In this document: positions 11,892 to 23,952 of the stretch, in pieces
How the letters are laid out: each line of letters starts with the position of its first letter
Position numbering within the stretch: the stretch's first letter is position 1
From: Hevea brasiliensis
Lineage: Eukaryota > Streptophyta > Magnoliopsida > Malpighiales > Euphorbiaceae
Length of the DNA stretch: 64,000 nt
Assembly (NCBI RefSeq): GCF_030052815.1
Contig: NC_079499.1
Span: 87,769,183 to 87,833,182 of the forward strand
Direction of reading: 5' to 3'
Notes under the pieces: generated by a model
Databases searched by the model: none
What the model saw: only the letters and a program-made list of their open reading frames with translations
Told to the model about the DNA's origin: nothing
Position numbers and translations under genes: made by a program

Positions 11892-11931
11892 ACAAATACA
11901 CTGCAGTGCATTAAGAGTTTAGTGTATTTGT
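11892..11931 (+). other. Hairpin in B LTR
   Basis: ACAAATACACT (11892-11902) and its exact reverse complement AGTGTATTTGT (11921-11931) flank an 18-base loop. It lies downstream of the TATA box, so it would be in the transcript. Confidence 0.75.
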
Positions 11932-12623
11932 TCTTGATTTAATCTAGGGTTCTAAAATTAATCTGATTAATTCTAAAATCTTAAATGGCAAATACAGATC
12001 CAAAAACATACTAAAAGAGTTTTAATATGTTGTTTATCATTGAAATCAAATAGATAAAAATAAATCTTGGATGATGCATGTGGCCCTTGGTGAAAATTTT
12101 TGAATTCAATAGTATAAACTTGTGTTTTTCATGCTTCCACTCCTTCAAGGACTTAGGATCTTGTGCAATGACTATCAGTTGTATTTTGACATTTTGTTAT
12201 ATAATATGTATAGATATCATAAAACTTTAAAGTTTGTAATAATTTGTATATATTAAACTCCTATGGATAGTGTTTTGATGAATGTAAAATATGATGGACT
12301 GTATTTTGAAATTATGAAATTGTGAGACTGAAAAATTAGTTGGATGGTTGAGATTATCATATTGAACTGTTTTTAATAGGTTTAAAAGTATATTTTGTCT
12401 GAAATACAGACGGCACCATGCTGAATTTTTATTACCATTTTTAAAACACTTATTTTATTAAAGTATGAAAATAGTATCAGCATGATATGAATATTACATA
12501 AAAGACTTCTTAACATCAAATTGAGTTCAGGAAATGAGTTGATTACAGACTAGGTGCTCCGGCACACCGTGTAGCATGCCTTGCTCGGCTATACTGTAGA
12601 CGGGCAAGGGGTGTTACATTTAG

Positions 12624-12635
12624 TGGTATCAGAGC
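12624..12635 (+). other. Primer-binding site, element B (tRNA-iMet)
   Basis: TGGTATCAGAGC follows the LTR end at 12618 after TTTAG. It matches the initiator tRNA-Met 3' end exactly. Confidence 0.92.
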
Positions 12636-12742
12636 ATGGTTTAGGCGTTTCTGGACCTAGATAGATTGTATATCATGCATTGCATTGTAAGTCTTAAGAT
12701 GACTCTAATGTAGATCTTTTGATTTATTATTTTGATCAGAAT

Positions 12743-13147
12743 ATGGACTCCACATCGTAGAGAGCAGTCGATGAGGAGGTGGAGAGTCATCCTCCATCTA
12801 TGACTGAACCAGGAGACAGGAGGGAACCTGCTCCACAGTACCAGATGCAACAGCCATATTTCAACAAATGGCTAAGTTCTTTAGACAGATGGTAGGAGTT
12901 ATGCTACCACCACCACCTCTACATCAAAAATCTCATATGGAGAGACTCAGGAAGTTCGGAGTAGTGGATTTTCTGGGCAAAAGGGAAGATGATTCTGTCA
13001 CAGCTGAAAACTGGTTGAACAAAATTGGAAGAGTCTTGAAACAACTTCATTGTACTTCAGAGCAGAATTTGGAAGCTGTTGTATCACTATTACAAGATGA
13101 TGCATACCAATGGTGGGATACAGTAACTAGTGAGGTGCCACCAGAAC
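12743..13147 (+). pseudogene. gag: Element B gag, N-terminal part
   Basis: The ATG at 12743 begins MDSTS, like the F gag start, but a TAG follows at once (12758-12760) and a frameshift precedes 12868. From there 94 residues are open: a Met/Pro-rich stretch, then the start of the capsid (VDFLGKREDDS, the L.C...Q segment and QWWDTV). The frame ends at 13147, where element F inserted. The protein continues at 22460 after F and the duplicated AGAAC. A functional product is not possible. Confidence 0.88.
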
Positions 13148-16100
13148 TGTAACACCCCTCACCCGACTACAGTATAGCCGAGCAAAGTGTACTACATTCG
13201 GTGCCGGAGCACCCTATCTTATCTTACTTTATTCCTTTCATAATTTGATCTCATTATATTTTAATATTAATTATTTTTCGACGGAGAAACCAGCGGAGTT
13301 TCCCCTATTTTATTACCAGTTGACGTATTTTACTATTTACCTGTTTGAAAATTTCAATAATATTTTACAAATAAAATCTCATCAATTATTTTCATAACCA
13401 TATCATTCATATATCTCAATTTCATATTCATTTCCATGCATTATCTATATATTTCAAATCTGTCTTCGAATTCATACAATCTCATTCATGCTCAAATCAC
13501 ATAAGTAAAATTTTCAAATTTCTTTAATTTACATAATTTCATAATTTACATGATATATAAATTAATTACATACGAAAAAGCTAATTTATTAAATTACATT
13601 ACATTTCTATTAATTACCTGCTCATAATCTACATTATAATATAATATCTAGCATTTTATACTAAATACAAAATATGATCTATATGGGCCTTATCTACATG
13701 CATTACTGAGGAGGTGACAACCTTGAATACTTCAGGCACTTCTGCAGATCTGGACTCCAAAAATCTTAGTCAAAGTACCTGCGCGAGGAAACAAATCCAT
13801 CGCGCTAAGCATTGCTGCTTAGTGGTGCAATAATAGAACAAGAAAATAAAATATACAAATAAAGAAAGAACGAAGCAAAATTTGAATATTTAAGAATCAA
13901 TTTAATACAATGTGTCTAATATTAATTATCTTTTGTTCTCATTTGTTTCGCTTTGGAAGCGTTTAATTTCGAAATTCACAGTAATAATGTACGATATACA
14001 GAATTAATAAAAATACTCAATTTATATTCATATGGCAATAGAAGGTACATTTAAAATATTTAGTTAAGTTATACCTATTTTTGTAACTCTTTTGTCATTT
14101 TACTTAACAATTTTTATGTGGTTTGGATCATTTTATAATTGTAACTAATTCTTTTAAAGTCTTATTAAGTCATTTATTTGATTTCTAATATTTTTAATTA
14201 CTAATAGTCTTAATTTATTTTAATAAATTACACTGCTCAAGTAACCTACGACAGGCTGACTAAACTGGATAACGGGTCGTTGGCTCTGGACACCGCGGTG
14301 CCTCTGGCCGTCATACCATGGGACGCAGAACGTCAACCACATATGCAGTCAGTATGGCTAAAAAGCCATGATATCACATAATCGGGCATAAGAGCCATGA
14401 ATACGGGCATAAGAGCCATGAATACGGGCATAGAGCTATGAATATAAGCATAAAGCCTTTTGCAGTACTGCTAAAACAATACCCTATTGGCATGCCAAAC
14501 TATCCAATCTGATACACATGTCTAGGCAATATAAGGGCACATAATATCATTAAATATTAATATATTGTATTTTATGACTTCATTATTTCATAATAAATTT
14601 CTATTATAATTCATACATTCATTTGATCATTTATATGATCACAATTCACATCAATTATCCTTTTATACCATTGTACTCAAAACATTTTTCTTTTCTCATT
14701 TATACATTCAAGAATCTACTCATGTAATTACAATTTTTATATTTCAAGTTGAGTTATTAATATGTTATGAATTCCATTTGTGATGGGCATATAAGCCATA
14801 ACTAATTATTCACATCAATTTGGTGACTTATTTTTCATGTTTCAAGTAATCCATAAATATTTCATGGATTTCAAATTTATGGCCTTAATTAATTTCTTTT
14901 TAACAATTTTGACTAGGATGCATAGTTCACATTTGTCATACAATTCTAAGCATTTAAGCTTAGAATTGGTTCTAGGTCTTTATCTTAATTTACTAATCAT
15001 TTTGATTACTATTCACCTTACTAGTCAACCCAAAATGTTGACCTTTTTATACTTAATGGATATATTAATTCTAATTACACCAAGATCTCACATTTTTAGT
15101 TTTACATTTGCTAGTATTAATTGCCAATTGCAATTTAAAGTCCCCTAGATGCATTTCTAATTTCAAATTTTGAATTTTCAAGTTTTGGTGTCACTATTCA
15201 CCTTATTGGTCAACAAAAATGTTGACTTTTGGATAGAAAATAGGTACATTGGTTTTAACACACCCAACATACCACATTTTGCATTGAAAACTTGTTGGCA
15301 TTAAGCATTAATACCATTTCTAAACTTAAACCAAGGGAAGCAGAATTTTCAGTTTTTGAAGCCTAACTTTACTGTTCCATTAAGCACTGTTGCAGTGGGA
15401 ATTTGAGGAAATGGTAAACATGAAAGTTGTTCCTTATTTTGTCTAGTTGAATTTCTTTTTTTAAATCACTCCATTTGGAGTTTTGTAGCTCCAGTTATGG
15501 TCCAAAAACCACAGCTGGCCGGATTAGAAAAACTGCAGAATTACCAAATCTACAGTACCATAAATAGTGACTGTGACTGCCATTTGGGTTAGGTTCTGGT
15601 CATAATTTGGGGTAGGTTTCTTCATGAAAGTTGTTTTTCTATGTCTTAACTTGTTGCTGTAAAAATTTCAGGTCAATTGACCACATCTACAGTGAGTTAT
15701 GATCAAATGAACAGTTACTGTTCATTTGGTCATTTTTGCAGGTGCTGTTGCAGGGTATCCGGATTGGGGCCAACTTTTGGTCCACTTGCTTTGGTCTTTT
15801 GGGCATGGTTTCTTCAGCAAAATTGTGCCATTATAAGTCTAGTTTCATGTCCAATTGGCCAAACAGAAATTGGACCTATACAGCCAAAGTTATGGCTGTC
15901 TAAATGGGATGGAATCACAGCCTCATTGCTGCTGTCTCTAGGCAGCCTTCCCATTTCTATTTGCCATACATTAGCTCACTTCAAATTATGATTAACTTGC
16001 CTCAAATGGTCACTAATTGACCATTAGAATGTCCATTAATCATTTCATAAGCCAAGTCCAATTTTTCACTCCCAAAACCCTAATTTTCCCTTTCAATTCA

Positions 16101-16452
16101 CCCTTACACCTAGTTAAGCAATTTCATTCATTCTATATGTGTATATACACCTTAAACATAATCTCTAATTCATTTTAAGTCCATTAAAACCATCAAAAAC
16201 ACTCCATCATTGTTCCTTCCTTAGGGCTGCCGAAATTCATGGTGGACATACACATATATTTGGTTCATTTAATTCACAAATTCTTACTCAATTCAAGTCA
16301 CTAACATGGAAATAAAGAGCTTAAGGTGTATAAGTGCACTAACCTCTTGTAGGGCAGAATTTTCCAAGCTCAAACTTCACTTTCCTTCCTTTTCTAGGCT
16401 GCCAAACACTTCCCCAAGAGGTATGGACAAGTTTTAATGAAAGGTGTCTAGG

Positions 16453-16460
16453 GTTTTATA
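16453..16460 (-). promoter_or_regulatory. TATA box in F LTR (left copy)
   Basis: TATAAAAC on the minus strand lies about 735 bp into the LTR, after the U3 palindrome. The same motif is in the right LTR at 21704-21711. Confidence 0.5.
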
Positions 16461-16634
16461 GTGGAAATTCATGGGAAAATGGAAGTGATGCAAGAAATTT
16501 TTTTATGGAGGGCTATGGAAGAGAGGTCACGTTTTGAGGTAGAAGAAGAAGAAGATGACCAGAATTTTTGGTCCATTTTGTATCTTTTAAATGTTTTAAG
16601 AATGCTTGTTAACTTGTGATTGGTTGGGAGTAAG

Positions 16635-16660
16635 ATAATGACATCATGTGATGTCATTAT
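16635..16660. promoter_or_regulatory. 26-bp U3 palindrome, F left LTR
   Basis: ATAATGACATCA and TGATGTCATTAT are exact reverse complements separated by TG. The right LTR has the same element at 21886-21911. D and E LTRs carry related palindromes at nearly the same distance (about 550 bp) from the LTR start. Confidence 0.7.
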
Positions 16661-17195
16661 CCCTAATTTTCTTTATTTTCTTTTCTTTTCTTTTCTACTA
16701 ACTTCAAATTAATTTTTCATCAACATTAATTCATATTTTATGTCATAATAATTATTTACTCAACTGGACAAGTCGGCCAAAAATCATCTCTGAAGACGAA
16801 ATGACTAAAATGCCCTCCGTTTGGCTTAACGGGCCAAAATTGTCTGTACCGATTGAAAAATTTTCCTAAGTATTTTCTTGGCATTCTAATGCCATAGAAA
16901 CCTCAATGACCCTTCTCTGGAGTCCTAAAAATTATTTTATGAATTTTTCCCCGGGTCTAGGGCTCCTCGTTGCGAGAACCGCAACTTCCCTCTGGTTACC
17001 CATCGCTTGGGCACCGGCTCGTTTAACTTGGTTGTATTTTATTTCTAAAATTTTTCCTAAATTTTTCTTATTAATATTTGAGTTAATTATGGTTCCTGAC
17101 TTTAGTTTAAATATTTTTCCGGACGTTCTAGGTCATGGGACCGACCTCGATCACGGAAGTAGAATGTACGGAGTTGCTAGCGGGAGGGTGTTACA

Positions 17196-17233
17196 ACTCT
17201 TCCCCTCTAATTTAAATTTTGTCCTCGAAATTT
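17196..17233 (-). other. Polypurine tract and pre-PPT inverted repeat, F
   Basis: On the minus strand AGAGGGGAAGAG abuts the 3' LTR (17197-17208). Just upstream is the inverted repeat formed by 17214-17221 and 17226-17233, with one G:T pair. Confidence 0.85.
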
Positions 17234-17319
17234 ACTGGGTGTTTTGGGTTCTGAGATAATTCTTTTACCTTTCTATTACTCCATCTGTCTACTTCTTTTG
17301 TATATATGGTACTATTTAG

Positions 17320-17335
17320 TTTTTTTTTTTTTTTT
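17320..17335. repeat. Poly-T run in F internal region
   Basis: A run of about 16 T on the plus strand (A on the element's sense strand) sits at the site where pol is missing, between the end of the gag/protease frame and the purine tract. Confidence 0.8.
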
Positions 17336-17381
17336 GTTGAATCTATTATTATACACTTAGGCATATCATAAAGGAAATACT

Positions 17382-18261
17382 TTACCTCAAATTCACATCT
17401 AGGGCTTCTTGTTCCTTTCCGACTTGGGTAACATTTGGAAGTGGTGTTACTGTTGTACTTGGTCCTTCCACGACCTCTGTCTGGGTCCGTGGTAAATTCT
17501 TCTTAGGACAATCTTTCAGACGATGGTCTATGGCCCCACATCTATAACAGGCTCCAGTCAATCCCCTACATTCACCTTTTATGCCACTTGTTACAATGAC
17601 CACATTTTCTTGCTAGTCCTAATGCACTCACTACTAGTATTTTTGGTTGATCTCTTCTGGGTATAGGTCTGGGTCTGGATCTCCTACTTTGATCAAATGT
17701 CTGACTTAATTGTTCTCTTGGCCTCTTATTACTAGACTGTCCAAATTTCCTCTTTTGCTGATCACCACTCCTCTTCTGTTCCTCTTCATAAACACAGCTA
17801 ATATATTTCTTTCTGAACTCTATCAGAAAGAATTCCCAAGTTATGTCAGCTGGTGACACTACCTTGGTTACGACATCCCACCATCGATATGCAGCTTCTT
17901 GTAACAATGAAACTGCACACTCCAAAATCTGTTCTGGTGTGCAATGGAGCTGCAGTAAGACTCTTTCAGTCCTTTCTAACCAATACTCAGCCGCTGCAGA
18001 ATCGTCTTCCTTTCTACCATTGAAATCTACAGCTCCATATTTCCTAATTTTTCCTAGAGGTGATTTCCGCTGAAGCGGTGGTGGAATAACCCCAGTCATC
18101 TGTCCGAAGAATTCAGTCATCTGCTCAAACAAGGCCTGTTGGGGTTGTACAGGCACCTCTTGCACTGGTGGAGCAGGATCTCCCCGATTTCCAATATCAC
18201 TCCCAGTCGGAATACGACTTACTACTTCTTCTTCTACTGCCCCCTGCGATTCTGAGTCCAT
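17382..18261 (-). pseudogene. gag: Element F gag, frameshifted and shortened
   Basis: The start is the ATG at 18261 (MDSESQG). A 229-residue frame covers an acidic N-terminus, a Gln/Pro linker, and the capsid with VDFNGRKEDDS, the LHCTPEQ segment and YRWWDVV. At KYISCVYEEEQ the sequence jumps to the basic linker, so the C-terminal half of the capsid is deleted. The frame ends just after CGHCNKWHKR. A one-base shift continues it in the second frame (17603-17382), with the zinc knuckle CYRCGAIDHRLKDC complete (C-X2-C-X4-H-X4-C). It ends after EQEALDVN, the usual start of the protease segment. If Gag is supplied in trans this frame need not work. Confidence 0.88.
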
Positions 18262-18385
18262 ACCTTAACCTAAAATAACCAAGAAAACAGATCTGCATTA
18301 GTGTCACCTCAACTCATATAAATGCAATGCATGTTATGCACACAATCTTATTCTATCTATCTATGCCTAGGAACGCCTAAACCGC

Positions 18386-18397
18386 GCTCTGATACCA
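18386..18397 (-). other. Primer-binding site, element F (tRNA-iMet)
   Basis: On the minus strand TGGTATCAGAGC lies five bases inside the 5' LTR (which begins at 18403 on the plus strand). It is an exact match to the initiator tRNA-Met end. Confidence 0.93.
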
Positions 18398-18402
18398 ATA
18401 AA

Positions 18403-21400
18403 TGTAACACCCCTCACCCGACTACAGTATAGCCGAGCAAAGTGTACTACATTCGGTGCCGGAGTATCCTATCTTATCTTACTTTATTCCTTTCATAATT
18501 TGATCTCATTATATTTTAATATTAATTATTTTTCGACGGAGAAACCAGCGGAGTTTCCCCTATTTTATTACCAGTTGACGTATTTTACTATTTACCTGTT
18601 TGAAAATTTCAATAATATTTTACAAATAAAATCTCATCAATTATTTTCATAACCATCTCATTCATATATCTCAATTTCATATTCATTTCCATGCATTATC
18701 TATATATTTCAAATCTGTCTTCGAATTCATACAATCTCATTCATGCTCAAATCACATAAGTAAAATTTTCAAATTTCTTTAATTTACATAATTTCATAAT
18801 TTACATGATATATAAATTAATTACATATGAAAAAGCTAATTTATTAAATTACATTACATTTCTATTAATTACCTGCTCATAATCTACATTATAATACAAT
18901 ATCTAGCATTTTATACTAAATACAAAATATGATCTATATGGGCCCTATCTACATGCATTACTGAGGAGGTGACAACCTTGAATACTTCAGGCACTTCTGC
19001 AGATATGGACTCCAAAAATCTTAGTCAAAGTACCTGCGCGAGGAAACAAATCCATCGCGCTAAGCATTGCTGCTTAGTGGTGCAATAATAGAACAAGAAA
19101 ATAAAATATACAAATAAAGAAAGAACGAAGCAAAATTTGAATATTTAAGAATCAATTTAATATAATGTGTCTAATATTAATTATCTTTTGCTCTCATTTG
19201 TTTCGCTTTGGAAGCGTTTAATTTCGAAATTCACAGTAACAATGTACGATATACAGAATTAATAAAAATACTCAATTTATATTCATATGGCAATAGAAGG
19301 TACATTTAAAATATTTAGTTAAGTTATACCTATTTTTGCAACTCTTTTGTCATTTTACTTAACAATTTTTATGTGGTTTGGATCATTTCATAAATGTAAC
19401 TAATTCTTTTAAAGTCTTATTAACTCATTTATTTGATTTCTAATATTTTTAATTACTAATAGTCTTAATTTATTTTAATAAATTACACTGCCCAAGTAAC
19501 CTACGACAGGCTGACTAAATTGGATAACGGGTCATTGGCTCTGGACACCGCGGTGCCTCGGGCCGTCATACCATGGGACGCAGAACGTCAACCACGTATG
19601 CAGTCAGTATGGCTAAAAAGCCATGATATCACATAATCGGGCATAAAAGCCATGAATACGGGCATAAGAGCCATGAATACGGGCATAGAGCTATGAATAT
19701 AGGCATAAAACCTTTTGCAGTACTGCTAAAACAATACCCTATTGGCATGCCAAACTATCCAATCTGATACACATGTCTAGGCAATACAAGGGCACATAAT
19801 ATCATTAAATATTAATATATTGTATTTTATGACTTCATTATTTCATGATAAATTTCGATTATAATTCATACATTCATTTGATCATTTATATGATCACAAT
19901 TCACATCAATTATCCTTTTATACCATTGTACTCAAAACATTTTTCTTTTCTCATTTATACATTCAAGAATCTACTCATGTAATTACAATTTTTATATTTC
20001 AAGTTGAGTTATTAATATGTTATGAATTCCATTTGTGATAGGCATATAAGCCCTAACTAATTATTCACATCAATTTGGTGACTTATTTTTCATGTTTCAA
20101 GTAATCCATAAATATTTCATGGATTTCAAATTTATGGCCTTAATTTCTTTTTAACAATTTTGACTAGGATGCATAGTCCACATTTGTCATACAATTCTAA
20201 GCATTTAAGCTTAGAATTGGTTCTAGGTCTTCATCTTAATTTACTAATCATTTTGATTACTATTCACCTTACTAGTCAACCCAAAATGTTGACCTTTTTA
20301 TAATCAATGGATATATTAATTCTAATTACACCAAGATCCCACATATTTAGTTTTACATTTGCTAGTATTAATTGCCAATTGCAATTTAAAGTCCCCTAGA
20401 TGCATTTCTAATTTCAAATTTTGAATTTTCAAGTTTTGGTGTCACTATTCACCTTATTGGTCAACAAAAATATTGACTTTTGGATAGAAAATAGGTAAAT
20501 TGGTTTTAAAACACCCAAAATACCACATTCTGCATTCAAAACTTGTTGGCATTAAGCATTAATACCATTTCTAAACTTAAACCAAGGGAAGCAGAATTTT
20601 CAGTTTTTGAAGCCTAAATTTACTGTTCCATTAAGCACTGTTGCAGTGGGAATTTGAGGAAATGGTAAACATGAATGTTGTTCCTTATTTTGTCTAGTTG
20701 AATTTCTTTTTTTAAATCACTTCATTTGGAGTTTTTTAGCTCCAGTTATGGTCCAAAAACCACAGCTGGCCGGATTGGAAAAACTGCAGAATTACCAAAT
20801 CTACAGTACCATGAACAGTGACTGTGACTGCCATTTGGGTTAGATTCTGCTCATAATTTGGGGTAGGTTTCTTCATGAAAGTTGTTTGTCTATGTCTTAA
20901 CTTGTTGCTGTAAAAATTTCAGGTCAATTGACCATATCTACAGTGAGTTATGGCCAAATGAACAGTTACTGTTCATTTGGTCATTTCTGCAGGTGCTGTT
21001 GCAGGGTATCCGGATTGGGGCCAACTTTTGGTCCACTTGCTTTGGTCTTTTGGGCATGGTTTCTTCAGAAAAATTGTGCCATTATAAGTCTAGTTTCATG
21101 TCCAATTGGCCAAACACAAATTGGACCTACACAGCCAAAGTTATGGCTGTCTAAATGGGCTGGAATCACAGCCTCATTGCTGCTGTCTCTAGGCAGCCTT
21201 CCCATTTCAATTTGCCATACATTAGCTCACTTCAAATTATGATTAACTTGCCTCAAATGGTCACTAATTGACCATTAGAATGTCCATTAATCATTTCATA
21301 AGCCAAGTCCAATTTTTCACTCCCAAAACCCTAATTTTCCCTTTCAATTCACCCATACACCTAGTTAAGCACTTTCATTCATTCTATATGTGTATATACA

Positions 21401-22454
21401 CCTTAAACATAATCTCTAATTCATTTTAAGTCCATTAAAACCATCAAAAACACTCCATCATTGTTCCTTCCTTAGGGCTGCCGAAATTCATGGTGGACAT
21501 ACACATATATTTGGTTCATTTAATTCACAAATTCTTACTCAATTCAAGTCACTAACATGGAAATAAAGAGCTTAAGGTGTATAAGTGCACTAACCTCTTG
21601 TAGGGCAGAATTTTCCAAGCTCAAACTTCACTTTCCTTCCTTTTCTAGGCTGCCAAACACTTCTCCAAGAGGTATGGACAAGTTTTAATGAAAGGTGTCT
21701 AGGGTTTTATAGTGGAAATTCATAGGAAAATGGAAGTGATGCAAGAAATTTTTTTATGGAGGGCTATGGAAGAGAGGTCACGTTTTGAGGTAGAAGAAGA
21801 AGAAGATGACCAGAATTTTTGGTCCATTTTGTATCTTTTAAATATTTTAAGAATGCTTGTTAACTTGTGATTGGTTGGGAGTAAGATAATGACATCATGT
21901 GATGTCATTATCCCTAATTTTCTTTATTTTCTTTTCTTTTCTTTTCTTTTCTACTAACTTCAAATTAATTTTTCATCAACATTAATTCATATTTTATGTC
22001 ATAATAATTATTTACTCAACTGGACGAGTCGGCCAAAAATCATCTCTGAAGACGAAATGACCAAAATGCCCTCCATTTGGCTTAACGGGCCAAAATTGTC
22101 TGTACCGATTGAAAAATTTTCCTAAGTATTTTCTTGGCATTCTAATGCCATAGAAACCTCAATGACCCTTCTCTGGAGTCCTAAAAATTATTTTATGAAT
22201 TTTTCCCCGGGTCTAGGGCTCCTCGTTGCGAGAACCGCAACTTCCCTCTGGTTACCCATCGCTTGGGCACCGGCTCGTTTAACTTGGTTGTATTTTATTT
22301 CTAAAATTTTTCCTAAATTTTTCTTATTAATATTTGAGTTAATTATGGTTCCTAACTTTAGTTTAAATATTTTTCCAGACGTTCTAGCTGTCCGGACCGA
22401 CACCGGTCACCGAAACAGTAGAATGTACAGAGTTGCTACCGGGAGGGTGTTACA
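18403..22454 (-). repeat. Element F 5' LTR (right)
   Basis: This is the partner of 13148-17195, with only scattered differences and a few small indels. Positions of the shared elements: U3 palindrome 21886-21911, TATA 21704-21711, long hairpin 20951-20983 (CCAAATGAACAG, loop TTA, CTGTTCATTTGG), tandem array 19639-19712 and covarying hairpin 19060-19077. Confidence 0.93.
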
Positions 22455-22459
22455 AGAAC

Positions 22460-23190
22460 AAATAACTTGGGATTTCTTTCTCACTAAGTTCAGAAAGAAG
22501 TATGTGGGCAGTGTATACCTGGAAGAGAAGAGAAGGGAGTTTATTACCCTATGCTAAAGATAGCTGATAGTGGCTGAATATGAAAGAGAATTTGTCAGAC
22601 TGAGCCGCTATGGGCCAGAAATAGTCCCTAATGAGGTCGAGAGATGCAAGAAATTTGAGGAATGACTCAATGATAACATTAAAGTAATGATTACAGCCTT
22701 GGGGATTACAAAGTTTGCCAAGTTAGTGGAAGCCGCACTGAAGGTTGAAAAAGTTAGAATGAATGAGCAGAACAGAAGGGACAGACAGCAGAAAAGAGGT
22801 CAGGGTCAGACCAGTACATCTTCTGCCCCTAGTAAGAAATTCAGAGGTTCACCTACTCAGGGTTTCAGTAGTGCACCAAGTCAGGGTCAGTCACAGAGGC
22901 CCAAATCTTAGTTTGCACCAAGGAGAGGCCAGTCCACACCTTCAGTGGCTAGCTCTCCAGGGACAGGGTTCAAGGGACCAGCCCTAACAGTATCTGTTGC
23001 TTGCCCACATTGCCAAAAATGGCATAAGGGTGAATGTTAGAGGATGATAGGTGCTTGTTTATGATGTGGGTCTATAGACTACCTAATCCAAGATTGTCCA
23101 CGCAGAACTGCTACATCTACTCTGGTATCAACTGATAGGCCTACCCCTCCAGCTCCAAGGGGTAGAAAGCCGGGTAAGGCTGAGGCAGCC
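22460..23190 (+). pseudogene. gag: Element B gag, C-terminal part
   Basis: It resumes the capsid exactly where F split it (ITWDFFLTKFRKKY) and continues through the YEREF segment and a Gln/Ser/Arg-rich linker to two zinc motifs. The first is CPHCQKWHKGEC. The second, the knuckle, has lost its second position to a stop (ACL*CGSIDYLIQDC). In-frame stops occur near 22555, 22663, 22911 and 23038. Frame is kept with the protease at 23221, consistent with one Gag-Pol frame. Confidence 0.85.
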
Positions 23191-23220
23191 GATACTTCAC
23201 AAAAACCTGTATCAGAGTCT

Positions 23221-23952
23221 GTGGGGAGAGCAGAAGGTAGAAAACCAGCCAGAGCCTATGCTATAAGGGCACAGGAGGAACAGGATGCTCTAGATGTCAA
23301 CAAGGATACGTTCCTCCTCTATAATACTTTTGTGCATGCATTAGTGGATCCTGGATCTACCCATTCATATATTTGTATCAAGCTGCCCATAGAAAAGGGA
23401 ATACCAGTAGAGGAAAGTGACCAAGACATCCTGGTCACAAATCCGCTAGGCTACAGTGTGGTAGTGAACAAGGTATATAAGGGCTATCCATTGAAGATTC
23501 AAGGGAAAGAGTTCTCGATAGACTTAATCGAACTACCTTTCCATGAGTTTGATGTGATTTTGGGAATGGATTGGTTATCCCATCATTAGGCAATAGTAGA
23601 TTGTAAATTGAAGAGAATCTCTTTAAAAACTACTGAGAATGAAGAAATAACAGTTGTGGGTGAAAGGACAGATTTCTTGTCCAATGTCATCTCAGCTACA
23701 GTTGCAAGGAGATGGTTGAGAAAAGGGTGTGAAGCCTATGTGGCACACGTGGTTGACACTAGGCAGGGTAAACTTAACTTGTCTAACATACCCGCAGTAA
23801 GGGATTTCTCTGAGGTATTTCCTAAGGAATTGCCTAGTTTGCCACTAGAAAGGGAAGTTGAATTTGCTACTGAGATTATGCCGGGTACAGCTCCAATTTC
23901 AATTGCTCCGTATAGGATGGCACGTGCTGAATTAAAAGAGTTAAAAATCTAG
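23221..23952 (+). pseudogene. pol: Element B protease and linker to RT
   Basis: It opens in frame with gag. The aspartic protease core is [11 protein letters not shown] (about 23341-23373), followed by the flap-region 'NPLGY' and the conserved [13 protein letters not shown] at 23587 replaces the residue after SHH, then the frame continues through the linker (SNVISATVARRW..KGCEAYVAHV) to the RT start (APYRMARAELKELK), ending at a TAG near 23952 where a Gln is expected. The catalytic DPGS is intact. The product would belong to the Gag-Pol polyprotein and cleave it. Confidence 0.88.

Larger units (their letters stand above)
11275..12618 (+). repeat. Element B 5' LTR, 3' portion
   Basis: The end (12548-12618) matches the F/G LTR terminus, with GGTGCTCCGGCAC and a final GGGTGTTACA, and a primer site follows five bases later. 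No TG-starting terminus occurs where element A ends (11275), so A probably inserted inside this LTR. A start at TGTGACACC near 11389 is a weaker alternative. It holds a TATA box at 11574 and a hairpin with 11-bp arms at 11892-11931. No reading frame of note. Confidence 0.7.
13148..17195 (-). repeat. Element F 3' LTR (left)
   Basis: In sense orientation it runs from TGTAACACCCTCC at 17195 down to GGGTGTTACA at 13148. Contents: U3 palindrome (16635-16660), TATA box (16453-16460), ~190-bp modules (about 15408-15520, 15591-15738 and 15765-15901), hairpin with AAATGAACAG arms (15703-15729), ~20-bp tandem array (14384-14458) and the covarying hairpin (13805-13822). Open frames inside (for example 15677-15991) are also present in the other LTR copy simply because the two are copies. 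Confidence 0.93.
13148..22454 (-). mobile_element. Element F: gag-only Ty3/Gypsy element, TSD AGAAC
   Basis: Two near-identical LTRs (4048 and 4052 bp) flank an internal region of only 1207 bp, with exact AGAAC copies at 13143-13147 and 22455-22459. It is on the minus strand, with primer site next to the right LTR and purine tract next to the left one. Inside there is only a damaged gag; after the first residues of the protease region the sequence jumps to the purine tract, so all of pol is gone. It keeps the cis signals for reverse transcription and could move only with proteins from a relative. The similar LTRs suggest a fairly recent insertion. Confidence 0.93.

Noticed and set aside
11389..12618. 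B 5' LTR starting at TGTGACACC near 11389 as a complete short LTR
   Set aside because: The sequence between 11275 and 11389 (GGGCATTTTGGTCATTTC) looks like the U3 start of related LTRs, so the LTR probably extends further left and is cut by A; I kept this only as an alternative.
15677..15991. 104-residue frame repeated at 20928-21242
   Set aside because: It looks conserved only because the two LTRs of F are copies of one sequence. It covers the long hairpin and the modular repeat, and is on the strand opposite to the element.
18386..18397. Fragment of a tRNA gene (GCTCTGATACCA)
   Set aside because: It is only the reverse complement of the primer-binding site; no arms of a tRNA surround it.
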